This document shows, piece after piece, positions 1 through 8,573 of a stretch of DNA of 64,000 bases. The translations under genes were made by a program, and so were the position numbers. Source of the DNA: GBS-DC sp037442365 (lineage in GTDB: Bacteria; Armatimonadota; Fimbriimonadia; Fimbriimonadales; GBS-DC); the NCBI GenBank assembly GCA_037442365.1, contig JBBIQK010000007.1:5589-69588 (forward strand). Direction: 5' to 3'. The notes beneath the pieces were generated by a model. That model was given only the letters and a program-made list of their open reading frames with translations. It searched no databases and had not been told where the DNA came from. How positions within the stretch are numbered: the stretch's first letter is position 1; each line of letters starts with the position of its first letter.

Positions 1-530
1 CAAGAGGTGCTGCGCTGTCCTTCGGAGCCCGACGCCTACTGGAGGCAAGCTTCAGGGCGCTGGTGAGCGGCGGCGAGTGCGGCGACTTCACCAAAGCCAG
101 CTACTCCTACAACTACTCCGTGTTCCGCACGGTGACCACCACACGCGATGTACTGAATCTGGCGGAAGTGCCGTTCCCTGCCGAGACCTCGATGATTTTC
201 GACGCGGACCTGATCCTGTTCGAGGGAACCTGTCGGAACGCGGTCGGCTTGCGGCAGGGAGATACGCCTGTGCGCCCGCGCCACAACGGGATGCTGAACG
301 CCAACTATGTGGACGGGCATACGAAGGTAGTCAAAGCGGACTCGCGCGCGCCGCTCACGGACTGCACCTACACCATCCGCCGCGCCGTGAACCAGGACAC
401 CCAGCGCAGCCCGTTCTGCATCGGGTCGGGTCCCTACACGCGCCGATGCGACCAGCAGACGCCGCTGCCCTGCGCGACGGAACTGCGCGGAATCATCGAT
501 CAGGACAGTCAGGGCTTGTGTCGGCGGTAG
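1..530 (+). CDS. Prepilin-type (DUF1559-like) protein, 3' part, probable frameshift
   Basis: This is the 3' end of a gene that enters from the left edge. Bases 1-60 read in frame 1 give a CPSEPDAYW segment like the RCPSDPQA segment in the two intact prepilins of this window. The rest of the protein (SYSYNYS, then RHNGMLNANYVDGHTK, an H-x9-DG motif) is in frame 3, from about base 40 to the TAG at 528-530. Frame 1 stops at 64-66. Joining the two parts needs a one-base shift between about 41 and 62. These proteins have an N-terminal pseudopilin helix and are exported; their substrate role is unknown. Either the gene is broken or the read has an indel. Confidence 0.6.
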   Translation, partial: RGAALSFGARRLLEASFRALVSGGECGDFTKASYSYNYSVFRTVTTTRDVLNLAEVPFPAETSMIFDADLILFEGTCRNAVGLRQGDTPVRPRHNGMLNANYVDGHTKVVKADSRAPLTDCTYTIRRAVNQDTQRSPFCIGSGPYTRRCDQQTPLPCATELRGIIDQDSQGLCRR

Positions 531-582
531 GGACGCGAACCCTTGTCTGAACCGAACAGCCACCTGCGGGCGCGGTTGGGGG

Positions 583-2757
583 CTAAAACTCGCTCCCAAC
601 TGCGCCTACGGGTTGACCCAGTTGCCCAAAGCCGAAGCGCGAGAAGCTCGGCAACGCCTTCAGGCGCACGAACACCTGCAGCCCCGTGTCGCGGCGGAAG
701 CCGAACGGATTGTCGATATAGCGCACCTCCAGCTCGGCGCAGTGCAGGTCGTACACCCACAGCGCCTGCCGCGACTCAAACCGACTCAGATAGCCGTTGT
801 ATTGCGCGAGGAATGAGATTCGCGAGCGTCCCCACTTGAGGGCGTCCACGCGCAGGAACACGCTGCCCCAGCGGGCGCGTTCCGGGTCGTAGCGCGCCGC
901 CAGCGCCAGCTGCGAGTCGCCGAACCGCCATAGCAGGTCGGTCTGCAGGCTGCGCCAGCGTGCCCGATTCGGGTCGTAGCGCAATTGCAATCGCCCGCGC
1001 AGCCAGTCGGCAGGCGCGTACTCCAGATTCAGGTTCAGCAGGCTCCACGGGTCGCGCCCGCTCTCCGACGCGAGCAGGTCGTAGCTGGTCTGTGCGCCGA
1101 GCGTCCAGCCGCCGCCGAAACTCAGGCGCAGCTCCCCGCTCAGCAGGTTATACACGCCTGTCCGATCCAGTCCCAGCGGGCTGTAGCCGTAGGGGCGCAG
1201 GTAGTTCCAGCGCAGGCTGAGGCTGGAGCGCGCGCTTAGCGGCGTGCGCTGCTCCAGCGCGGACTGCAACAGGTACTGCGCCGTGTCGTCGCTGTAGAAG
1301 GTCTGGCGAAAGCGATAGCTCCATGCAAGGCTGGAGCGGTTTTCCGCTTCGCGCGGGGGGCGTCCTGCGCGTCCCTGCCACTCGAATGCGTACCGCTCGC
1401 GCGCGAGACGCGTCTGGAAGCCCTCCGCGAAGCGTCCGATGCTCAAACGCAGTTGCGAGTCGGGCACGCCCAGCACACGCCCCGACGCCTGCAGGCTCAG
1501 TTCAGGCAGCCGCTCCAGCCCGCCGAACACGCTTGACTCGCCCACGGGCACGAACCGCTCGAAGTCCAGTTGCAGGCTTGCCTCGCGCGCCAGCCCGTAG
1601 CGCAGGTTCGCCCGCAGGTTCCACTGGCGGTTGCCCGTGCGCGTATCGTCGAACCGGTTCTCGAACTCCAGATACTCGCCCGACAGGTTGCTCTGCAGGC
1701 GTCCGATTCGGCGCGTGTCCTGCAGGGCAAGCGTGCGGTTGATGTTCTCGAACGCGCCCGTGCGGTTGCGGCTCTCGGCGAAGCTCAGCCCCGTCTGTCC
1801 CGATGGCGCGGGCAGCGTCCAGTCGGTGCGCAGGCTCCACGCCGTGTTGTCGCCGAACAGCAGGTAGCTGTTGCGTCGGTACTCGGCGTTCCAGCGGGTC
1901 TGGAGCGCGCCCAGCGGCTGCGCGTGCTGCCAGCGCCCCGTGAGCGAGTCGGCGCGCTGGCGCAGGTCGCGCAGCAGGTACAGGTTCAGGTCGCCCCGCG
2001 CGTACTGCTGCTGAAGGTTGATTCCCAGCCCACGCTTCTGCATGAGATCCAACCGCGCGCTGCCCACCGCGCCCTGCGCCAGCAGGTAGGCGAGCGCATA
2101 GCGGAGGTAGAAGCCCTCCTCTTCCGTGTAGCCTGCGTCGGGCAGGGGCGAACTGTCGCCCTCGCGCAGCGGCACAATCACATACGGCAGGCGCAGCACC
2201 GTGCGCCCCAGAATGCTCAGGCGCACCTCGCGCAGCACGGCGCGCGCGCCGGGCGTCGCCTCCAGCGTGCGTGCGCTCCAGTGAAAATGGGGATGCTCCA
2301 GCCCGCAGGTGGTCGCCGTGCAGGCTTCCGCATGGATGCGGTTCTCCTCGCCCTCGATGCGCGCTCCCTGCAGATGCAGGCTCTCCGAAAGGCGGTTCTC
2401 GGTGAAGGCGGGGGTGAGTTCCGCGCGCCCCTGCAAGAGCGTCCAGCGGCGTGTGCGCGTGTTCAGCGCCAGCGAGTCGCCCTGCGCCCGCAGCCGCTCG
2501 CTCGTCAGGCGCACCCCCTCAAAAAAACGGTACTCGGCGTCGCGCGTGCGCCCTTCAAACCGCGCGCTCTCCAGCAGGTACTCGCGCCAGCGGGCGGTGA
2601 TCGATTCGCCCTGCGCCGTGTCCGACGCGCTATCGTAGCGGAACGCCTGCTGTGTTTCGAACTGGATGGGTTCTCCCTGTGGCTGCCCGAACGCGCAGGC
2701 GACGGCGACCTGCGCCGTCAGCAGCCCAATCCCGCGAATACCCCGATACGCCCGCAT
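583..2757 (-). CDS. LptD/OstA-like outer-membrane protein
   Basis: A 724-residue exported protein with a short signal peptide (RGIRGIGLLTAQVAVACAFG). It then has an OstA-type beta-jellyroll region (about residues 35-190) ending in the typical CxxTTCGLEHPHFHW and VLRLPYVIVPL segments. The remainder is rich in alternating aromatic, Arg and Gly residues, as expected of a beta barrel. The family (LptD) places lipopolysaccharide in the outer leaflet with LptE. The sequence is diverged from proteobacterial LptD, so the exact cargo is uncertain. It supports a diderm envelope, as does rfaE2 at 57 kb. It is divergent from the STAND gene, with a 122-bp gap. Confidence 0.72.
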   Translation of the reverse strand: MRAYRGIRGIGLLTAQVAVACAFGQPQGEPIQFETQQAFRYDSASDTAQGESITARWREYLLESARFEGRTRDAEYRFFEGVRLTSERLRAQGDSLALNTRTRRWTLLQGRAELTPAFTENRLSESLHLQGARIEGEENRIHAEACTATTCGLEHPHFHWSARTLEATPGARAVLREVRLSILGRTVLRLPYVIVPLREGDSSPLPDAGYTEEEGFYLRYALAYLLAQGAVGSARLDLMQKRGLGINLQQQYARGDLNLYLLRDLRQRADSLTGRWQHAQPLGALQTRWNAEYRRNSYLLFGDNTAWSLRTDWTLPAPSGQTGLSFAESRNRTGAFENINRTLALQDTRRIGRLQSNLSGEYLEFENRFDDTRTGNRQWNLRANLRYGLAREASLQLDFERFVPVGESSVFGGLERLPELSLQASGRVLGVPDSQLRLSIGRFAEGFQTRLARERYAFEWQGRAGRPPREAENRSSLAWSYRFRQTFYSDDTAQYLLQSALEQRTPLSARSSLSLRWNYLRPYGYSPLGLDRTGVYNLLSGELRLSFGGGWTLGAQTSYDLLASESGRDPWSLLNLNLEYAPADWLRGRLQLRYDPNRARWRSLQTDLLWRFGDSQLALAARYDPERARWGSVFLRVDALKWGRSRISFLAQYNGYLSRFESRQALWVYDLHCAELEVRYIDNPFGFRRDTGLQVFVRLKALPSFSRFGFGQLGQPVGAVGSEF

Positions 2758-2842
2758 CAGCCAATTGATAGACGCGCCGAATCGGGGAGAATATACCTGA
2801 TGGGAGGCTGGCGGTGGCGTGTGAAGGCTTTCAGTTCAGACC

Positions 2843-2870
2843 TTGACAGAATGCATTTGCGAGGTAGAAT
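2843..2870 (+). promoter_or_regulatory. Sigma-70-type promoter of the STAND gene
   Basis: TTGACA at 2843-2848 and TAGAAT at 2865-2870 are separated by 16 bases. The -10 box ends 9 bases before the ATG at 2880, so the mRNA probably starts within two or three bases of the start codon. No Shine-Dalgarno sequence is visible. Confidence 0.6.
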
Positions 2871-2879
2871 CCTGTTGCA

Positions 2880-5800
2880 ATGTTTGCTGGCGCTGGAAAC
2901 TTTGTAAAGGACGCATGCGCGACTGCAGGCATGTCTCTGGGGAGTGTGCTGGGCGGACCCATCGGCGGCTTGGCTGGCGGGTTCATCGGCAGCGTGCTGG
3001 GGGAGATTGTTGTGCAATCGGTAGCAGACCTCTCCCGGGAGAAGCTTCAGGACTCGTTGCGCCGCTTCCGTCCCTCTCGAAACGCCGATATAGAGCGCGC
3101 TATTCTCGAGGCGCTTCGCGGCGCACTCCAGCACTCTCGCGACGCGCTGCGCCAGCAACCGGGCGACGCAACCAGCCTCCCGCGGGGGCTTTCTACTGAA
3201 GAGGAAGCGCTCTTCAAAGCGTGGGACAGCAAACTTCAAGCCGCCCTCAAGGGCGCCGATGCACAGGTACACGAAGCGGTGGGCGAACTCTCTCCCGACG
3301 CGCCCGCGCTCGCAGCGTCCCCCGACGAGACGCTTGCCGACTGGCTACTGCGCTTGCTCCAGCGGCTGGCAGAGCGCGAGACGCTCCCTGAACCGCTGCG
3401 CGAGTTCCTTCAAGCCCGACTGCCCCAGCGCTTTCGCCACGAGTTTGCCCAGCTGCTTAAAGACCCACGGCATCAACGGGCGTGGATTGCCTTCCAGAAG
3501 CAGATGCTGGACGCAATTTTACAGGCAATCCACGAAATGCAAACGCTCACGCCCGAAATCGCGCAGGGGGTTCAGCTCCTGCAGGAGCGCCAGATGCAGC
3601 TCACACAGGCGGTCGCCGAATGGCTCGAATCGGAACCTGACCGCTGGCAGGAACGCGCTCACGAGCTGGCGCAAACCATCACGGAACCCATCCTGCACGC
3701 CATCCACGACACCCGTGAGCGCGTGGAGTTTATCGTCAACCTGCTGGGCGAGAAGCACCGCTACCGCTTGCTGCACGAGGGCACGCTCCGATTCCTGCAA
3801 TCTTACGCACAGGGAGTCTTCGTGGGACGGCAGGAGATACTGGCGAATCTGGAGGCGTTTCTGACAACGCGCTCCAGCGGGCTGGCGGTGATACACGCGC
3901 CCGCAGGCTACGGCAAAACCCGCCTGATGATGAAACTGCTGAACCGACTGCAAGCGCGTGGCGACGCCGATGTCGCGTTCCACTTCTTCTCCACACGCGA
4001 GGAGCTGGGCGGGCTGGGCACGCGCACGGAATACGCCTACGCACACCTGCTGCTGCAACTGGGGCACATCACCAACACAAAGGTTTATCTGCCCGATGGC
4101 AACCCCGACGAACTCCGCGCCCAGCTGCTGTATGAGATTCGCGATTTGAAGCCCCCGCGCGGGCGCGTCGTGCTGCTGATAGACGCGCTGGACGAGGCGG
4201 ACGCGCCTGTGATGCACCTACCGCTGCCCGAAACTTTGCCCGACGGCGTATTCGTGGTGGTGAGCGCGCGCTGGGACAATCGCCCGGAACCGCCTCCCTA
4301 CCTTGAGGCGTGGCTCGCACGCGCCGACGCCCACTACCCACTGGACGCCCTGAGCGAAAGCGACCTGCGCGACTGGGTGCGCAACATCGAGCCGCTCCGC
4401 GCCTGTGCCGACGACCCCGACTTCATCCGCCAGCTCCACCAGCGCACCGAAGGGCTGACGCTCTACGCCCGCTACCTGCTGGACGAGCTGAGCCAGTCCC
4501 CAAACCCGAAGCAGGCGCTCCAGAACGCGCCGATGGGCATTCAGAAATACATCGAGCATCAGATTCGCCAGCTGGCGTCGCATGTGTCCAACGCGCAGGG
4601 GATACGGCGGATGTTCGCCCTGCTGACCGTCGTCAAGGCGCCTCTGCCTCAGAGCGATTTGGAAACCCTCTGCGAGGTCTCCGTCTGGGATTTGCAGAAC
4701 CTGCCCCAGCCTGTGCGCCGCTGGTTCCTCTGCTCCAAGGCGGGCTGGCAGTTTGCACACCCCCTGCTGGCGATAGAGTTTCGGAATGCGCTGGGTAGAG
4801 AACCCCTGCTGATGGAACAGAAACTGATAGACTACTCTGCCCGCTGGAAGGAACACAAGAGCCACTATGCCCTGCGCCACTACGCCGCGCACCTGATGGA
4901 GCGCGCCCAGCACGAGAGCGCGGCTGCCGAAGCGCTCTACGCGCTGGCGACGGATGACACCTTCTTGCAGGCGCAGCGTGAAGCCTTCCCCACCGAGCCA
5001 GACCTGCCCCTGAAAGCGATTCAGCAGGCGATACAGGTCGCCAGCCAGCGCGACGAAGCCGTGATATTGGCGCATCTGATGCTGCGCCACGCCGCGATTG
5101 CAGACGAGATACGCTTCGCCCAGTCGCCCTACGAGATCTGGAGCGAAAAGGGTGACTTGCACCGTGCTCTCAGGGTTGCCAACCTGCATAATCCACGAAT
5201 GCGCGCTCTTCACTGCCTTCTGTTAGCGGCGGCACTCTCGGAACCTGAGCATCGCAAATTTATCATTAGAAATCTGTGCGATTCAAACATCCCATTTTAC
5301 AAAAGAAGATGGCAAGAGCGATTTATTCGCATCATAGAGCAGATAATTGGAAACGAAATACAAAATGAGTGCCCTGAACTGATAACAAAAATGCTCCCGA
5401 ACGGACAGTCGCCTGTACAGCCTCCACTACCCGAAGAATCTGCACAAAACACTGAAGGGATTACACAGTCCGTGGTTGACGCCTCTGATGGGTATCAACA
5501 GATAAATAAGCATTTGGATGACGCTCAGAGATTCCTGCATAACCACAGTCTCAATGATGCCCTGAACAGCCTCAACAGGGCACTAAAAATTGTCCCTGAA
5601 ATTAGTTTCAAGCTTTCTTCTTTTTGGACAAAGATAGTGATTAGTATAGCACGGGCGCCATCGCGACGCCAAAAATTAAAAATTCTTAACGAATTGGTAA
5701 GAGAAGCTCAGCAAGTTCCCGAACTCGAGTGGCAAGCGCGCATACTGGCAGCGATTGCTGAAGCAAGGGCAAACATAATATTCCCGAGAAAAGACAATCA

Positions 5801-6506
5801 AATTTTCATGCAAGCATTTCGGTGTACCTCAGAGATTCGCGACCCGTTGGAGAAAGCCTGGGCGTTACGAACAGTGGTTAACACCGTTCCACGAATACGA
5901 CAGGTCAATTTGCGGAAACAAGTCTTACAACAAGCGGAAGAAATCGCGACTGCGATGGAGGACTCGGAAGGGAAGCTGGAAGCGCTGCGTGCGATTCTCG
6001 TAGTACTGGCACAGATAGGTGAAGTAAATCGCGCGAAAAATGTTTTGAAACGGGCAAAGAATGTTGCAAGAGTATTACAAAACCCAGAAGAAAAAGAAAA
6101 TGCATTAATAGCAATCGAATTGGCATTGGACGACAAATTCGATGATTCGCTAAACATTATACAAGGTTTAAAAGATATTTACTGGAAAAACTTAAGCTTG
6201 TGGACGATTGCTACCTTCTTTGCTACACAGCAGAAGTTTTCCGATGCTGTGTTTACGATTGAACAGCTTTATTCTGATCAACATGAAGTTTTTCCCAAGA
6301 TTGCGAATGATATGCTTGAAGCGGGCGATCGGCGCTATTTCAAGCAGCTCCTGCTCCCGTGCGCCTACTTCAGAGTGTCTGCGCTGGAGATGTGCGCCGC
6401 GCTGATCCGCGCCTATCCCGAACAGGCGGAGGCGATTGGCGAAGTGGTACTGGAGTTCGTCGGCGCGCAGGGGGCTGACACGGAAGCGCCCGAACCCGCG
6501 CCGTAG
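2880..6506 (+). CDS. STAND-type NTPase with N-terminal glycine zipper and C-terminal helical repeats
   Basis: A 1208-residue signal-transduction ATPase. Residues 17-41 carry glycine at every fourth position (17, 21, 25, 29, 33, 37, 41), a textbook glycine zipper able to insert in membranes. Residues 45-320 are charged helices. A VGRQ segment precedes the P-loop (APAGYGKT, about 340-347) and Walker B follows (VVLLIDALDEAD, about 430-441), then a winged-helix-like region. Residues from about 760 form alpha-helical TPR/HEAT-like repeats. Family knowledge: such proteins oligomerise on ligand binding and fire an N-terminal effector; many act in phage defence or cell death. That role here is inference. 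Bases about 5150-6330 are far more AT-rich than the rest of the gene and its neighbours, suggesting a swapped sensor. Translation starts at the ATG next to the promoter. Confidence 0.85.
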   Translation: MFAGAGNFVKDACATAGMSLGSVLGGPIGGLAGGFIGSVLGEIVVQSVADLSREKLQDSLRRFRPSRNADIERAILEALRGALQHSRDALRQQPGDATSLPRGLSTEEEALFKAWDSKLQAALKGADAQVHEAVGELSPDAPALAASPDETLADWLLRLLQRLAERETLPEPLREFLQARLPQRFRHEFAQLLKDPRHQRAWIAFQKQMLDAILQAIHEMQTLTPEIAQGVQLLQERQMQLTQAVAEWLESEPDRWQERAHELAQTITEPILHAIHDTRERVEFIVNLLGEKHRYRLLHEGTLRFLQSYAQGVFVGRQEILANLEAFLTTRSSGLAVIHAPAGYGKTRLMMKLLNRLQARGDADVAFHFFSTREELGGLGTRTEYAYAHLLLQLGHITNTKVYLPDGNPDELRAQLLYEIRDLKPPRGRVVLLIDALDEADAPVMHLPLPETLPDGVFVVVSARWDNRPEPPPYLEAWLARADAHYPLDALSESDLRDWVRNIEPLRACADDPDFIRQLHQRTEGLTLYARYLLDELSQSPNPKQALQNAPMGIQKYIEHQIRQLASHVSNAQGIRRMFALLTVVKAPLPQSDLETLCEVSVWDLQNLPQPVRRWFLCSKAGWQFAHPLLAIEFRNALGREPLLMEQKLIDYSARWKEHKSHYALRHYAAHLMERAQHESAAAEALYALATDDTFLQAQREAFPTEPDLPLKAIQQAIQVASQRDEAVILAHLMLRHAAIADEIRFAQSPYEIWSEKGDLHRALRVANLHNPRMRALHCLLLAAALSEPEHRKFIIRNLCDSNIPFYKRRWQERFIRIIEQIIGNEIQNECPELITKMLPNGQSPVQPPLPEESAQNTEGITQSVVDASDGYQQINKHLDDAQRFLHNHSLNDALNSLNRALKIVPEISFKLSSFWTKIVISIARAPSRRQKLKILNELVREAQQVPELEWQARILAAIAEARANIIFPRKDNQIFMQAFRCTSEIRDPLEKAWALRTVVNTVPRIRQVNLRKQVLQQAEEIATAMEDSEGKLEALRAILVVLAQIGEVNRAKNVLKRAKNVARVLQNPEEKENALIAIELALDDKFDDSLNIIQGLKDIYWKNLSLWTIATFFATQQKFSDAVFTIEQLYSDQHEVFPKIANDMLEAGDRRYFKQLLLPCAYFRVSALEMCAALIRAYPEQAEAIGEVVLEFVGAQGADTEAPEPAP

Positions 6507-6566
6507 CTGGTCGCGTGCCTGGGCGCGCCTTGCTTACTGCATGAGCCCTATGAGTATCCACCCTAC

Positions 6567-7658
6567 CTACCCCCAGTACCGCTCCCAGAAACTGATTTGC
6601 TGCTGGGCGAAGCGGCGGGCGTAGTCCAGGTCGGCGGGGTCAATCGCCGGCGGCGCGTGGTCGGTCAGGGTCGGGATGCGGTCGTGCGCCTCGAAAGTCT
6701 CAGGCGTCGCGTCGGGGAGGTCTACGCCCACAAGCGTCGCAATCGCAAGCGTCCACATACGCGGCACGGTCGTCAGATTGTAGCCCCCGCCGCCCAGCGC
6801 AACCATCGGGATACCCAGCGACTTCGCCCACTGAACGGCGCGCAGCCAGCCCTGCGCCGTCAGACACAGGTGTCCCAGGGGGTCCAGAGAGTGCGGGTCG
6901 CAGCCCATCTGCAACACCAGCGCATGCGGCTGGAACCGTTCGAAGGCGCGGGGTACGACCTGCTCAAACGCCTCCCACCAGATGGCATCGTCCGTGTAGG
7001 GCGCGAGCGGGATGTTGACCGAGGTCCCTTCCGCGTCGCCCTCGCCCAGCTCGTTCACCGCGCCTGTGCCCGGAAAGAGCCACTGTCCGCCCTCGTGAAT
7101 CGAGACGGTCAGCACGCTGGGGTCGCGGTAGAAAATCCACTGCACGCCGTCGCCGTGATGCAGGTCGATGTCCAGGTACGCCACGCGCTCGAACCGTTCG
7201 CGCAGAATGTGAACTGCAATCGCGGGGTCGTTGAAGATACAAAACCCGCTGGCGCGGTTGGGCAGCGCATGGTGCAGCCCGCCCGTGATGTTAATTGCCA
7301 GCGGCGCGCCGTCGCGCACGGCGCAGGCGGCGGCGACCGTCGCGCGGGTGTACGCCAGCGCCGCCTCCCACATCCCCACAAACGGCGGGTTGTCGCCGTA
7401 AGGCGAGAAGCCCCAGCGATGTGCGTCCATCAACGGCGCGCCCGCGCTGAGCTGGCGCACCACCTCGATATATTCAGGCGTATGCACGCGGCGCAACGCC
7501 GACTCGTCGATTTCAGGCGGCGTCTGCCAGTCCAGACGGTCGCTCAGCCCATAGGCGTCCATCAGGGCGCGCAACAACACCAGTCGCTGCGGCTTCAGCG
7601 GATGCGACTCGCTGAACTGGTACTGCTCAATCGCCGAATCGTAAAAAAACGGCGTCAT
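6567..7658 (-). CDS. acuC: Histone deacetylase / AcuC-family deacetylase
   Basis: A 363-residue zinc hydrolase of the arginase/deacetylase fold. It contains the GGLHHA charge-relay His pair, the DIDLHHGDG segment with the zinc Asp and His, and a second zinc Asp in MGCDPHSLDPLGHL, followed by the LGGGGY loop. These residues match active class I-like deacetylases. In Bacillus, AcuC deacetylates acetyl-CoA synthetase; polyamine or lysine substrates are also possible here. I take the ATG at 7658 rather than the GTG one codon upstream, because the TATACT box at 7671-7666 then sits 7 bases from the start, as in other genes here. Confidence 0.85.
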   Translation of the reverse strand: MTPFFYDSAIEQYQFSESHPLKPQRLVLLRALMDAYGLSDRLDWQTPPEIDESALRRVHTPEYIEVVRQLSAGAPLMDAHRWGFSPYGDNPPFVGMWEAALAYTRATVAAACAVRDGAPLAINITGGLHHALPNRASGFCIFNDPAIAVHILRERFERVAYLDIDLHHGDGVQWIFYRDPSVLTVSIHEGGQWLFPGTGAVNELGEGDAEGTSVNIPLAPYTDDAIWWEAFEQVVPRAFERFQPHALVLQMGCDPHSLDPLGHLCLTAQGWLRAVQWAKSLGIPMVALGGGGYNLTTVPRMWTLAIATLVGVDLPDATPETFEAHDRIPTLTDHAPPAIDPADLDYARRFAQQQISFWERYWG

Positions 7659-7665
7659 CACAGGC

Positions 7666-7671
7666 AGTATA
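7666..7671 (-). promoter_or_regulatory. -10 box TATACT, leaderless start of the deacetylase gene
   Basis: On the minus strand TATACT is followed by 7 bases and then the ATG at 7658, placing the expected transcription start at or next to the start codon. Confidence 0.5.
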
Positions 7672-7691
7672 CCTGCAGGGGCGCGTGCAGG

Positions 7692-8546
7692 CTACGACTG
7701 GATCGCCGCCACCTCCAGCCACTCGATCCCGTCCCAGCCGTGAAACCGCTTCTGCATCACCTCGAGGGCTTCGGGGTTGTTGTCCACCAGAATGAACCGC
7801 CTGCCCAGCTCCAGCGCGGCGACGCCCGTTGTGCCGCTGCCGGCGAAAAAGTCCAGCACCAGATGCTCCGGGTGCGACGAGGCGCGGATAATTCGGCGTA
7901 GAATGCCCAGCGGCTTCTGAGTCGGGTAGCCCATGCGCTCCCTGCTGTTGGTCGGCACAATCGTATGCCACCACACATCGGTCGGCAGCTTGCCCCGTCG
8001 CGCCTTCTCTTCGCCCACCAGCGCAGGCGCCATGTACGGCACACGGTCAATCGCGTCTGGATTGAACACATAGCGGTCGGGGGCTTTCACATAGAGCAGG
8101 ATGGTGTCGTGCTTGGGGGGCCATTTGCGGCGGGGGCGTCCGCCATAGTCATATGCCCAGATAATCTCGTTCAAAAAACATGCCCGCCCGAAAATCGCGT
8201 CCAATAGCACTTTACAGTAATGCGCCTCGCGGTAGTCGATGTGAAAGTAGAGGCTGCCGTGCGGCGCAAGCACCCGATACGCCTCCTGCAGGCGCGGCTC
8301 CAGAAAAGCGAGGTAGTCGTCGAAAATATCGATGAAGCTGCGCGAGCCGAGCGTGAGCGTGCGGTAGCGGTTGCCCCCAAAGCCCACCCGATCGCCCGAC
8401 TCGGAGCGCACCGTGCGCAACGCGGTGTAGCGCTGCTGCTTGCCCGTGTTGAAGGGCGGGTCGATGTAAATCAAATCCACCGATTCGGTCGGCAGGGTCT
8501 GCAGCACATGCAAGTTGTCCCCGAAGTAGACGCGCCCACGCCACAT
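7692..8546 (-). CDS. Site-specific DNA methyltransferase (N6-adenine or N4-cytosine)
   Basis: A 284-residue amino-methyltransferase of the beta order. Catalytic motif IV (DPPFNTGKQ) lies at about residue 32, the target-recognition region follows, and the SAM-binding FAGSGTTGVAAL is near residue 240. This is the layout of type III Mod-like and orphan methyltransferases. No restriction endonuclease lies next to it (neighbours are a deacetylase and a secreted protein), so it is probably solitary and used for epigenetic marking or protection. The start follows a weak TATCCT box 10 bases upstream. Its target sequence cannot be read from the protein. Confidence 0.85.
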   Translation of the reverse strand: MWRGRVYFGDNLHVLQTLPTESVDLIYIDPPFNTGKQQRYTALRTVRSESGDRVGFGGNRYRTLTLGSRSFIDIFDDYLAFLEPRLQEAYRVLAPHGSLYFHIDYREAHYCKVLLDAIFGRACFLNEIIWAYDYGGRPRRKWPPKHDTILLYVKAPDRYVFNPDAIDRVPYMAPALVGEEKARRGKLPTDVWWHTIVPTNSRERMGYPTQKPLGILRRIIRASSHPEHLVLDFFAGSGTTGVAALELGRRFILVDNNPEALEVMQKRFHGWDGIEWLEVAAIQS

Positions 8547-8573
8547 CGCGGCAGAGGATACCCACTCGCGCGG

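Noticed and set aside
1570..2907. Long open frame on the plus strand opposite the LptD-like gene
   Set aside because: It is an antisense shadow of GC-rich coding sequence; composition is Gln/Arg/Ala-rich without domains, while the minus strand gives a signal peptide and LptD motifs.
5150..6330. Separate AT-rich inserted gene
   Set aside because: The reading frame continues without stop from the GC-rich part through the block to 6506, so it is one protein.
6597..7901. Long plus-strand frame opposite the deacetylase gene
   Set aside because: Antisense shadow; the minus-strand protein has full catalytic motifs and a promoter.
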